Positions 26,044-33,685 of a DNA stretch of 64,000 nucleotides are shown here, one piece after another. Source of the DNA: Fibrobacter succinogenes (GTDB lineage: Bacteria > Fibrobacterota > Fibrobacteria > Fibrobacterales > Fibrobacteraceae); the NCBI GenBank assembly GCA_902762305.1, contig CACWNW010000003.1, forward strand, positions 82,662-146,661, read 5' to 3'. The translations under genes were made by a program, and so were the position numbers. Within the stretch, counting starts at the first letter, position 1. The number at the start of each line of letters is the position of its first letter. The notes under the pieces are model-generated. The model was not told the origin of the DNA and did no database searches. It saw nothing but the letters and a program-made list of their open reading frames with translations.

Positions 26044-27129
26044 TTAGTCCGTCATCGCACGGACCTGGTTCTTGTAACGCGTCTTGAAGCTGTCAAGGAG
26101 GGAATCCACCTTCTTCAGCAGGCGCTCACGGTCGAACTCGTTCTCGTCGCGGCAGGGCACGAGGCCGCCGCTTATAGTAATGCGCAGGCGCGGGTCGAAA
26201 CTCCAGGAAAGGTTCCAGACGCTCTCGCGGAATTCATCAGCACGCACGAACGCGTCGACATCGGAATCGACGGCCATTATATAAAGGAAAGTATCCTCAC
26301 CGTAGCGCGCACCGCATTCGCCCACGTCCTCGTTGACACACTTCCACAAGGCATGGGCCACATCGCACACAATCCTGTCGCCCATCACGTGACCGTACGT
26401 GTCGTTCAGGGTCTTGAAGTCGTCGATGGTGAACATGAACATGTAGAACTTTTCGCGGCTGTGCCAGACGATGTTCTCGAGGTACTGGATTACGTGGCGA
26501 CGGTTGTAGAGTTCCGTAAGGGTATCGTGCTTGGACTGGTAATCCAGCTTGCTCAGCAGGCGCTCCCTCTGGACGCGCTCGTTCACATACGCATTTATCG
26601 CGAACGAGCATATCAGGAAAAGGCTCAGGGCGACAAGCACGTAGTTCGACGCATAGTCCAGATAGATGATATCCCAGGAGGGCTTGACTGGGATCCAGTC
26701 CTGGTGCAGCCAAGCGATTGCGAACACGAGCACGCCCGCGATCACGGTAAGGGTCGCCGAGAAGAAGCGTATCCTGCGGTTGTCGATAAAGCTGCTGAGG
26801 AAGGGCCCGACCAGCAGGTAGTACGGCCCCGCGCTGTCCGTCGCGCCGCACAGGAAGAACTGCACGGGCGAATAGATACACGCGTAATAGAAAATCACAA
26901 TGAAGAACCCGGCGGAATAATAGCCCGTCTTCCTGACGAACAACGCCACCAGCACGCTCACGACAACGTTCGCGAGGCACATCAGCTCCGCCGAGCGGTT
27001 GACCTGTTCGGCCATGGTGATAAAGGTCCCGAACACAGAGACAGTGATGACAATACCCTGGATAATCCAGAACAGCTTCTGTTCCAGAGTTTCGAGGTTG
27101 TCCCAGAATCTTTTTATGCGGACTATCAT
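26044..27129 (-). CDS. Membrane protein with degenerate GGDEF domain
   Basis: 361 aa. The N-terminal half (about 15-190) has about six membrane segments. The C-terminal half (about 195-355) is a GGDEF domain: KHDTLTELYNRRHV, FTIDDFKTLNDTYGHVMGD, then RYGEDTFLYI at the active-site position. GGDEF is replaced by GEDTF, so the catalytic Glu-containing centre is altered and diguanylate cyclase activity is doubtful. No obvious RxxD inhibitory site. Divergent from divIVA with 118 bp between the starts. Probably a sensor or c-di-GMP/GTP-binding protein. Confidence 0.85.
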   Translation of the reverse strand: MIVRIKRFWDNLETLEQKLFWIIQGIVITVSVFGTFITMAEQVNRSAELMCLANVVVSVLVALFVRKTGYYSAGFFIVIFYYACIYSPVQFFLCGATDSAGPYYLLVGPFLSSFIDNRRIRFFSATLTVIAGVLVFAIAWLHQDWIPVKPSWDIIYLDYASNYVLVALSLFLICSFAINAYVNERVQRERLLSKLDYQSKHDTLTELYNRRHVIQYLENIVWHSREKFYMFMFTIDDFKTLNDTYGHVMGDRIVCDVAHALWKCVNEDVGECGARYGEDTFLYIMAVDSDVDAFVRADEFRESVWNLSWSFDPRLRITISGGLVPCRDENEFDRERLLKKVDSLLDSFKTRYKNQVRAMTD

Positions 27130-27247
27130 ATAATGGCCTATCTCCTCTATCTAATATAACTAGAGATTTACCAAAAGGGACAAATTTTGCCTAAAATATT
27201 TTATATTTCCGTAGAGAAACCGACAATTACATCACGGCAGGCGTACA

Positions 27248-27784
27248 ATGGAACTCACTCCGCTCGACATCCGAAACCAGACATTCCACAAGAAATCGTT
27301 CGGTGGCATCGACGCCGAAGAAGTCAAGGCTTTCCTGGAAACCGCAGCAACGGCTTTCGAGCAGCTTTCCCGCAACCGCACGGACCTGAACGAGCGCCTG
27401 AAAATTGCCGAAGAGCGCGTGAACTACTACCGTCAAATCGAGAAGACCATCCAGGACGCCGTCATCACCATGCAGCGCACCGTGGACGAGGTGAAGGCGA
27501 CCGCCGAGAAGGAAGCCGAAATCATCATCGCCGAGGCGAAGGCCAGGGCCGTCCGCGAGGTGGAATCCACCAAGAAGCAGGCCGAAGACCTGCGTGCCGA
27601 AATCGAGCAGCTGAAGCAGCTCCGCAGCAACTACTTCATCCGCTGCCGCTCGCTCATCCGCGGGCAAGAAGAACTCCTCGCCGCCATGGAAAACGACCAG
27701 AGGGAATTCGACGCCCCCGCGGTAGCCAACCCGCCCAAGACGGCAACCCCGGGTGTATCCTCCAGCGGGAACGTCCTCGCCTAG
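27248..27784 (+). CDS. divIVA: DivIVA-domain protein
   Basis: 178 aa. The N-terminus LTPLDIRNQTFHKKSFGGID (residues 3-22) is the DivIVA membrane-binding head, followed by a long coiled coil (about 30-150) and a Pro/Ser-rich tail. DivIVA proteins mark curved membrane at poles or septa and recruit other proteins. It is followed after 1 bp by the DUF167 gene, an arrangement common for divIVA/yggU in many bacteria. The symbol reflects the family, not proven function. Confidence 0.88.
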   Translation: MELTPLDIRNQTFHKKSFGGIDAEEVKAFLETAATAFEQLSRNRTDLNERLKIAEERVNYYRQIEKTIQDAVITMQRTVDEVKATAEKEAEIIIAEAKARAVREVESTKKQAEDLRAEIEQLKQLRSNYFIRCRSLIRGQEELLAAMENDQREFDAPAVANPPKTATPGVSSSGNVLA

Positions 27785-27785
27785 C

Positions 27786-28010
27786 ATGCGCGTCAACATC
27801 AAGGTACATGCGCGGAGCAAGCGCGAAAGCGTGACCCCGCAACCCGACGGAAGCCTCAAGGTCGAAGTGAAGGCGCCCCCCGTGGAAGGCGCCGCGAACG
27901 AGGCCATCTGCGAACTGCTCGCAGAGCACTTCAAGGTGCATAAGCGCGACGTGAAAGTCGTCCTCGGCTCCACCAACAACAAGAAAGTCGTCGAAATCGC
28001 CGGGATATAA
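27786..28010 (+). CDS. DUF167 (YggU) family protein
   Basis: 74 aa from ATG 27786, directly after the divIVA stop; an in-frame start at 27753 lies inside divIVA and is less likely. Small alpha/beta protein with the family core VKAPPVEGAANEAICELLAEHF and LGSTNNKKVVEI. Function of the family is unknown. Confidence 0.9.
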   Translation: MRVNIKVHARSKRESVTPQPDGSLKVEVKAPPVEGAANEAICELLAEHFKVHKRDVKVVLGSTNNKKVVEIAGI

Positions 28011-28095
28011 AATTAAACACAGCCTTCCCTGCAACAAACATTTATAACCCCTTCCATTCACGTCTATGCCCTCAACAAACGGCATTAGTCCTGAG

Positions 28096-28179
28096 AGGCG
28101 TCGGCCAAGGATGGGGAGGGTGCAGGGAGGGGCCCGTGCGGCCTTCGCAACTCCGAGCTGGGGCCCCTCCCGCATCATT
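28096..28179 (+). repeat. 84-nt structured intergenic repeat, copy 2
   Basis: One mismatch to 11200-11283, same strand. Keeps the 11-bp GGGAGGGGCCC / GGGCCCCTCCC stem and the inner TGCG/CGCA hairpin. It lies between the end of the DUF167 gene and the terminator of the GH30 gene, so here it is downstream of both genes. The flanks outside the 84 nt are unrelated to those of copy 1. Confidence 0.75.
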
Positions 28180-28188
28180 CCATATACG

Positions 28189-28219
28189 GAAAAGCCCCAG
28201 GATAACCCTGGGACTTTTC
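28189..28219 (-). terminator. Terminator after the GH30 gene
   Basis: GAAAAGcCCCAGG (28189-28201) pairs with CCTGGGaCTTTTC (28207-28219). The A/T-rich base of the stem gives T-runs on both strands, so it may act bidirectionally. Confidence 0.75.
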
Positions 28220-28241
28220 GATTTTATCTAGGATAGGAGAT

Positions 28242-30341
28242 CTACTTGGTCACGGAGAACCGGAACATCTTGCCGCCGCGGAGAGGCTTCGCGATAAACA
28301 TGCCTCCGTTACGCGCGAGCCCGGCCGTTTTCGCCTTGACATCGGCAATGCCCGCGGCCTCGATACGCCCGAGGAACATGCCCGTCACGTCGTAAATTCC
28401 GTACGCAACAGGCGACTGGCCAGCATCAAATTTCATACCGATGGAAATCGGGTCGCAGGGTTCCTCCGCGCACTGGGCACTGGAGCCGTTCGAGAAATTA
28501 AAGTAGTCTACGTCGAACCAGGAGCCCGTCACCGTCACGCGAAGGACATGCTCGCCGGCCGGAAGGGGTACGGTCGCCTTCACATCCTTGAACTCGTCCC
28601 AGCTCGTTCCGGACACCGGGACCTCGGCAACAGCATTCCCGTCTACAGAAAGCGAGAATCCCGCCGTCGAATTGTCCGTCGCCACGGAAGCGACCATCGT
28701 GTAGTCACCCGCCTTCTTCACGTTCACGGTATATTCGAGCCATTCGCCTTCCTGGTTGTGGCCCACGACATAACCCGTCGCCTTCTTGTAGACGTCGACA
28801 CCCGTACCTTCGCGGTAATCGCTGCATTCGGCATTCTTGCCTTCGTCCGTACAAGCATGGTTGTCCGAGTCAGCATCGTTGCAGGTCTTGTTTTCCTTGC
28901 CCGTACCCGGAATGTCGAAATTTTCGGCCTCGATCTTGCCCGGGAGTTCAACAGCCTTGCCGCCATAAGGCTGGCGCGGTACAGGATCGGCCAGCGTACC
29001 CTCGCCCACGAGCGTCACGATGCAGTCCTTGTTGCTCGTGTTGCCAGCATCCATCGTAATCGTCACTTCGCCATTCTTGACTTCGACTTCGCCTTCGTCC
29101 TTAGCGTTTTTCGCCTCGCTGGTAGTGTATACACGGAAGGTTTGAACATCGGCGCCCTGCACCTTCACTGTCACAGTCTTGCCTTTCTTATAGTCGCGAT
29201 TCACAAGAACCACGATAACGCTGTCTCCGCCGGCGCTCTTGTAGGCGCTAGCAAACAAGTTCGATTCGGGCTTCGCAGTCGCGCCCACGCGGATGGCTCC
29301 CGGGCGGATGAAGCGGGCGAACTGGCTCATCACGTAACCACGCTTGCTGATCTTGCCAATTTCGTTCTGCGGAACCTGGAGCTTGTTGCCGAAGTCCCTA
29401 TCCATGATAAGGCCGTAGCAGCGGCGGATGTACCACCAGGTATATTGGTTGAAATTGCCAATGACAAGGCCTCGGTGAATTTCGTAAGCCAAATCCATCG
29501 CGCGCACCGTATCGTAAACAGCCGTATTCGCCTGGTCGCCCGTCTTCATGTACTTGCGCCAGTAATTGCCACTCCCCTGGCTTTCGGTGTAGTGTTCCGT
29601 CATCCAGCGTTCCACGCCCTTCTGGTCGGCCAGTTTGTACTCAAAAAAGTTGTCGCCCGTAGAGGCCTTGCTCGCATAGAAATGCGCCCCGAGGATATCC
29701 CAGTTTTTGAGGACATTGGCGTCGTTCAGCACCTTGTTGTAAAGGTTCTTGTCATACTTGAACGATTCCGTCGAAATCACCTTCGTGCCGTTCTTGCGCA
29801 TCTGGTCGGCATAGCCCTTGGTGAAATTGTAAATTTCATCGGCACTCCAGCAGGCCCATTCTTTGCAGTAGTCCGGTTCGTTGCTAATGGAAATTGCGTA
29901 CAGGGGGACGCCCTGTTTTTTCATGTATGCCGTAAAGTTGTTCAAATGGTCAACATATTTCTGATAATCCGAAGACCTTATATGCTGATTGGCGCCCGCA
30001 TAAGGCGAGGTCCACGGAGTTGCATACAAGATAAAATCATCACCGGCATACTTCTTCGCCGATTTTGCGGCTGCGACTTCCTTATTGAAATCATTGGAAC
30101 TGGCGTACACGGGAATACGGAGCGTATTGAGGCCAATAGTGCCCTCGCCTGTACCGAACGCAAGTTTCGCATCGGCGTCGGAAAGCCCGCCGCCGTTCTG
30201 CCACTGGTTATGCACCATGCCACCGAAACCACGGATAACCTGATGCTCTTCGCTCACGTCGACGTTGACCGTCGATGCGAAAGCCATGGTGGACAAAGCG
30301 CCACAGCCAATCGCGAGAGAGATGTTCTTGAAACAATTCAT
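28242..30341 (-). CDS. Secreted GH30 (subfamily 8-like) glucuronoxylanase with CBM6
   Basis: 699 aa from ATG 30339-30341; a start 12 bp upstream (MGFD) is possible. Signal peptide 1-22. GH30 domain (about 25-440): acid/base Glu155 in SISNEPDYCK and nucleophile Glu249 in WMTEHY. The NQYTWWYIRRCYGLIMD stretch resembles the loop that binds methylglucuronate in GH30_8 xylanases. A CBM6 follows (about 475-635, begins KIEAENFDIPG), then the shared C-terminal tail (about 650-699, IYDVTGMFLGRIE). Predicted to cleave glucuronoxylan next to glucuronate branches. Has its own operator-like site and terminator. Confidence 0.9.
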   Translation of the reverse strand: MNCFKNISLAIGCGALSTMAFASTVNVDVSEEHQVIRGFGGMVHNQWQNGGGLSDADAKLAFGTGEGTIGLNTLRIPVYASSNDFNKEVAAAKSAKKYAGDDFILYATPWTSPYAGANQHIRSSDYQKYVDHLNNFTAYMKKQGVPLYAISISNEPDYCKEWACWSADEIYNFTKGYADQMRKNGTKVISTESFKYDKNLYNKVLNDANVLKNWDILGAHFYASKASTGDNFFEYKLADQKGVERWMTEHYTESQGSGNYWRKYMKTGDQANTAVYDTVRAMDLAYEIHRGLVIGNFNQYTWWYIRRCYGLIMDRDFGNKLQVPQNEIGKISKRGYVMSQFARFIRPGAIRVGATAKPESNLFASAYKSAGGDSVIVVLVNRDYKKGKTVTVKVQGADVQTFRVYTTSEAKNAKDEGEVEVKNGEVTITMDAGNTSNKDCIVTLVGEGTLADPVPRQPYGGKAVELPGKIEAENFDIPGTGKENKTCNDADSDNHACTDEGKNAECSDYREGTGVDVYKKATGYVVGHNQEGEWLEYTVNVKKAGDYTMVASVATDNSTAGFSLSVDGNAVAEVPVSGTSWDEFKDVKATVPLPAGEHVLRVTVTGSWFDVDYFNFSNGSSAQCAEEPCDPISIGMKFDAGQSPVAYGIYDVTGMFLGRIEAAGIADVKAKTAGLARNGGMFIAKPLRGGKMFRFSVTK

Positions 30342-30442
30342 ATCAAACCCCATTTCCCAACAGGAAGCCGCAAGATTGCGGTCCCGTACCATAAAGATAC
30401 CCGCCCAAAGCCCGTTTTTACCCCTTTCCGGCAGATTTTCCC

Positions 30443-30458
30443 TTTACGTTTTGGTAAC
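30443..30458 (-). promoter_or_regulatory. Operator-like site upstream of the GH30 gene
   Basis: Coding-strand GTTACCAAAACGTAAA, the most divergent copy, but exactly 49 bp upstream of a -10-like TATGGT (30388-30393) and 102 bp before the start codon. Confidence 0.45.
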
Positions 30459-30593
30459 GGGAACCGGCCCGAATTCTCGAAATTCCAAAAATTTTGAAGA
30501 ATTTCCCCTTAGAACCGAGCCGTTTTTTGTAAAAACGGAAAAACCGCGGCATTTTCCAATGAAAACAAATTAAATTACTCCAGAGGATATAAA

Positions 30594-31202
30594 ATGCGTA
30601 AGATTTCAATCATTCTCTTCTTTATGGTTATCGGCGTTTTTCTGGGATGCCCAACAGAAGAGTTGGAATGTACAGATTCAAATAATTTTGTCAACTTGAA
30701 TGTTTTAACAACAGACAATGTCGATAGTATCCATTTTTTCCTAAATAAGAAACAAGTTTGCCATAGTAATATCGGTGTTTTCCACAATATACTTATTTGC
30801 GAAGATTCTTCCGCAAAAGGATACTTGAGCGCTATAATGGCAGACGATGCGCCCGACGAATGCGATACTCCAAATAAAAAACTGATATGGAAAGGATTTC
30901 ATTGCTTCATCGGAAATTCTTCGGACCACGTAGACATTGACTCAAGCATTTTGAGTCTAGAAATTTTTTCCTCAGCAGGCAGTTCAATGATAAACACTTC
31001 TCAAGTCATCCTGGGTGGGCGACACATCAATATAATTCCCGAAACGGATACCACAAAATGGTTTGGGTATGACCAAAACCCAATAAGGCCTTATTTTGAC
31101 GAATTCAACACACCAGCTTTGTCGATGCGCATGGGTTGCAATAACAACTACTGCATGGCAGCGTTACCAATGACCCAAAAAGAAATCTGTCGCGACAAAT
31201 AA
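30594..31202 (+). CDS. Small lipoprotein of unknown function
   Basis: 202 aa. Lipobox VFLGC (Cys19). No family recognised. Contains eight or more Cys in the mature part (for example QVCHSN, LICEDS, DECDTP, FHCFIG, GCNNNYCMA), suggesting a disulphide-rich secreted domain. Clearly more AT-rich than the flanking hydrolase genes and on the opposite strand, which hints at separate acquisition. The divergent 30342-30593 gap serves both this gene and GH30. Confidence 0.6.
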   Translation: MRKISIILFFMVIGVFLGCPTEELECTDSNNFVNLNVLTTDNVDSIHFFLNKKQVCHSNIGVFHNILICEDSSAKGYLSAIMADDAPDECDTPNKKLIWKGFHCFIGNSSDHVDIDSSILSLEIFSSAGSSMINTSQVILGGRHINIIPETDTTKWFGYDQNPIRPYFDEFNTPALSMRMGCNNNYCMAALPMTQKEICRDK

Positions 31203-31211
31203 GAATCAGAA

Positions 31212-31243
31212 AAACACCCTCAGACGTATGCCCGAGGGTGTTT
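31212..31243. terminator. Bidirectional terminator
   Basis: 10-bp perfect stem AAACACCCTC / GAGGGTGTTT between converging genes, with T-runs on both strands (six T after the + arm, five on the minus strand). Confidence 0.9.
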
Positions 31244-31278
31244 TTTCTGGATGTGTGGTTTAGGGATTCTTTTCTGGG

Positions 31279-33492
31279 CTACCTTGCAGTAGACACCATA
31301 AACTTCTTGTTGCCGACCATGGAGCGGAGCATGTATACGCCCTGCCTGAATCCGGCGGCGCGGAGCGCTTCGGAGGCACTGACGCCCTTCAGGCTCACCT
31401 TGCCCACCAGGGTTCCGTTCACGTCGAATACGCGGTAATCGTAAGCACTCGGGACCTTGAGAGCAACACCGCCCTTGATGGCGTGCGGGTCAGGTTCCGG
31501 AGCATCCTTGCCGGCCACAAAGTTGAAGTTGTCTATATCGAACCAGTCGCCGGTCACGGTGAAGCGGAGCACATGTTCACCCGCGGGGAGAACCACGTTG
31601 GCCTTCACCTTAGTGAAATCGTCCCAGCTGGAGCCGGACACCGGAATTTCCGCCACAGTCTCGCCATCCACGGAGAGGGAGAAACCCGCAGTCTCGTTGT
31701 CGGTCGCGACGGAGGCATACACCGTGTAATCGCCCGCCGTAGCTACATTGACCGTGTATTCCAGCCATTCGCCGGCCTGGTTGTACCCGACGATGTGTCC
31801 GGTGGCCTTCTCGTAGATATCGACGCCGGTTCCTTCACGGTAACTTGTACCACCATTTTCTATACCATGGTCTTCGGAATCGCTCTCGCTGTACGAATCG
31901 ACACCTGCGCCACGGCCCGTACCCGGTTCGTCGAAATTCTCGGCTTCAATCACGCCCGGAATCGCCCACACCTTGCCGCCAAACGGCTTCTGCGGTTCAG
32001 GCGGAGTCGTACCGCTGCCTTCGAAGCCCCAGGCCTTGATCGCCATGGTAGAATCCTTGGAGCCCTTGAACACCAGGAACACCTGTTCCACAACGCCCTT
32101 GAGGCCCGTGACTTCGCAAGAGGTCTCGTCATAAGTGCTCTTGCTGCCGGTATTCTTGAGCGTGCAGGTGCCGGCGAGCGTACCCGACACAGAACCCGTG
32201 TGAATTTCAATCTTGTTATCGTCGGCCGTGCTGCCAGCCAAGACCGTAAAGCCTGTCGCCGCAGTACCGAAGTCCACGCCACTCACGCGAATCCAGGATT
32301 CCTTGGTGGAAAGCGGGAGCAACAGGTGTTCGGCAACCTTTCCCGGGCTCCAGTTGGAACGGCTACGGATGCCCTTCTGCTTGGAGCTCGTGAGTGCCGG
32401 GTACCAATCGTACGGGTCGAAGTTCTCAATCTGCTTCGGGCCTTCCTTCGTGAAGGTCAGTTCCTTCATGGTACCATCGTTATTGTAGTAGAACTCGTCC
32501 ACGCTCACGCTACGGTGGAATGCAGGAGTCGGGTTGGCCTTGCCGTCTTCGGCCGGAATCTTTTCGAGGCCGTCATAACCGTTCGCAATGCGGCGGTCAT
32601 GGTAAGCAACATACCAGTGGCCCTTGAATTCGGCAATGCCATGGTGGTTGTTGTTGTTCGCGTTGATGTTCTGGCCGTTGATATTCGGGTTGCCCATGAA
32701 GATTCCCTTGTAGGTGTAGGGGCCCATGGGGCTATCCGACATGCCGTAGGCGATACGCAAATCGGCAGTACTGTAAGAGAGGTAGTACTTTTTATTGTAC
32801 TTGTGGATGTAGGACGCTTCCATGGCCTTCGGACCACCGATCTTCAGGTGGGTCTTGGAGCTCACATCGAAGCCCTTCATATCCTTGTTGAGCTTGTAGA
32901 TGTTGAAGATGTCGTTGTTATTGTCGTTTGCCGGGCGGCTATCGCTGCTACCGCCACCGAAAGTGAAATAGCCCTGGCCATCGTCATCGAAGAAGATTGC
33001 CGGGTCGAAGCACCAGCCGATACCGTCGCAGTCCGCAAGGCCGCCACCCCAGTTGTTGATGAGCTTCTTGCCGCCCGAAACCGGGTTCGTCCAGGGGCCG
33101 GCAATGCTGTCGGCACCGATAAGGCCGACACCGCCGCCACCGCCATCGGGGAACACGATGTAGAGCCTGTGATCATTGGGGTTCACTGCAATACCGGACG
33201 CCCAGATGGCGCCAATACCGTCGACCTTTCGCGCATCGTAAATGATGCCGAAGTCGGTCCAGTTCTTCATATCCTTGGTACGGAAACCATAGAGGGCCTT
33301 GATGTCATAGTCACCGGCATTGACCGCTGCCGGGTCATCGGAATCGGTGATGACGTAGAAGTAGGTGCCATCGGAAGCGGCACCCGGGTCCGCCAGGTAA
33401 TGGTAGCTGGAAATCGGATTGTCGGCCAAGGCTGCCGTGGCGAAAATTCCCACGGCAGCCAGACCGAACGGTCCCATACAATACTTTTTCAT
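31279..33492 (-). CDS. Secreted GH43 arabinofuranosidase/xylosidase-type enzyme with CBM6 modules (1 of 3)
   Basis: 737 aa from ATG 33490-33492 (MKKYCMG); the longer frame start lacks support. Signal peptide 1-24 (ALADNP). Five-bladed GH43 domain (about 25-375) with catalytic base Asp35 (YLADPG), pKa modulator Asp163 (CFDPAIFF) and acid Glu225 (MEASYIH). Then a CBM6-like beta domain (about 385-505), a second CBM6 (about 520-665, begins VIEAENFDEPG) and the shared tail (about 680-737). Likely removes arabinose side chains or xylosyl units from arabinoxylan; specificity is not resolved. Strongly similar to the enzymes at 35683 and 38139. Confidence 0.9.
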   Translation of the reverse strand: MKKYCMGPFGLAAVGIFATAALADNPISSYHYLADPGAASDGTYFYVITDSDDPAAVNAGDYDIKALYGFRTKDMKNWTDFGIIYDARKVDGIGAIWASGIAVNPNDHRLYIVFPDGGGGGVGLIGADSIAGPWTNPVSGGKKLINNWGGGLADCDGIGWCFDPAIFFDDDGQGYFTFGGGSSDSRPANDNNNDIFNIYKLNKDMKGFDVSSKTHLKIGGPKAMEASYIHKYNKKYYLSYSTADLRIAYGMSDSPMGPYTYKGIFMGNPNINGQNINANNNNHHGIAEFKGHWYVAYHDRRIANGYDGLEKIPAEDGKANPTPAFHRSVSVDEFYYNNDGTMKELTFTKEGPKQIENFDPYDWYPALTSSKQKGIRSRSNWSPGKVAEHLLLPLSTKESWIRVSGVDFGTAATGFTVLAGSTADDNKIEIHTGSVSGTLAGTCTLKNTGSKSTYDETSCEVTGLKGVVEQVFLVFKGSKDSTMAIKAWGFEGSGTTPPEPQKPFGGKVWAIPGVIEAENFDEPGTGRGAGVDSYSESDSEDHGIENGGTSYREGTGVDIYEKATGHIVGYNQAGEWLEYTVNVATAGDYTVYASVATDNETAGFSLSVDGETVAEIPVSGSSWDDFTKVKANVVLPAGEHVLRFTVTGDWFDIDNFNFVAGKDAPEPDPHAIKGGVALKVPSAYDYRVFDVNGTLVGKVSLKGVSASEALRAAGFRQGVYMLRSMVGNKKFMVSTAR

Positions 33493-33589
33493 AAACCTTT
33501 CCCTTTTTTCAACCACACCATTGCAGTTTCGCTATCTATAATCTACCCCTAAAAAACGCTTTCTTTACCCCCCCAAAAAACACATTCCA

Positions 33590-33606
33590 TTGACTTTTTA
33601 TCCATA
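33590..33606 (-). promoter_or_regulatory. Operator-like site upstream of GH43 enzyme 1
   Basis: Coding-strand TATGGATAAAAAGTCAA, identical to the copy at 42649-42665. Exactly 49 bp upstream of TATAGA (33535-33540) and 98 bp before the start codon. Confidence 0.6.
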
Positions 33607-33617
33607 ACAACAACAAA

Positions 33618-33640
33618 CATCCCGGAGCGGGTCCGGGATG
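33618..33640 (-). terminator. Terminator after the subtilase gene
   Basis: 9-bp stem CATCCCGGA / TCCGGGATG, followed on the minus strand by TTTGTTGTTGTT. Directly adjacent to the operator of GH43 enzyme 1. Confidence 0.75.
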
Positions 33641-33685
33641 CCTTTTAAGGTCTAATTTGCCGTTTTTTGTTAAAAAATACTGTTT

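Noticed and set aside
28242..30392. Upstream-extended start of the GH30 gene
   Set aside because: Extending to 30392 would put the -10 inside the coding region; the ATG at 30341 (or 30353) begins a standard signal peptide.
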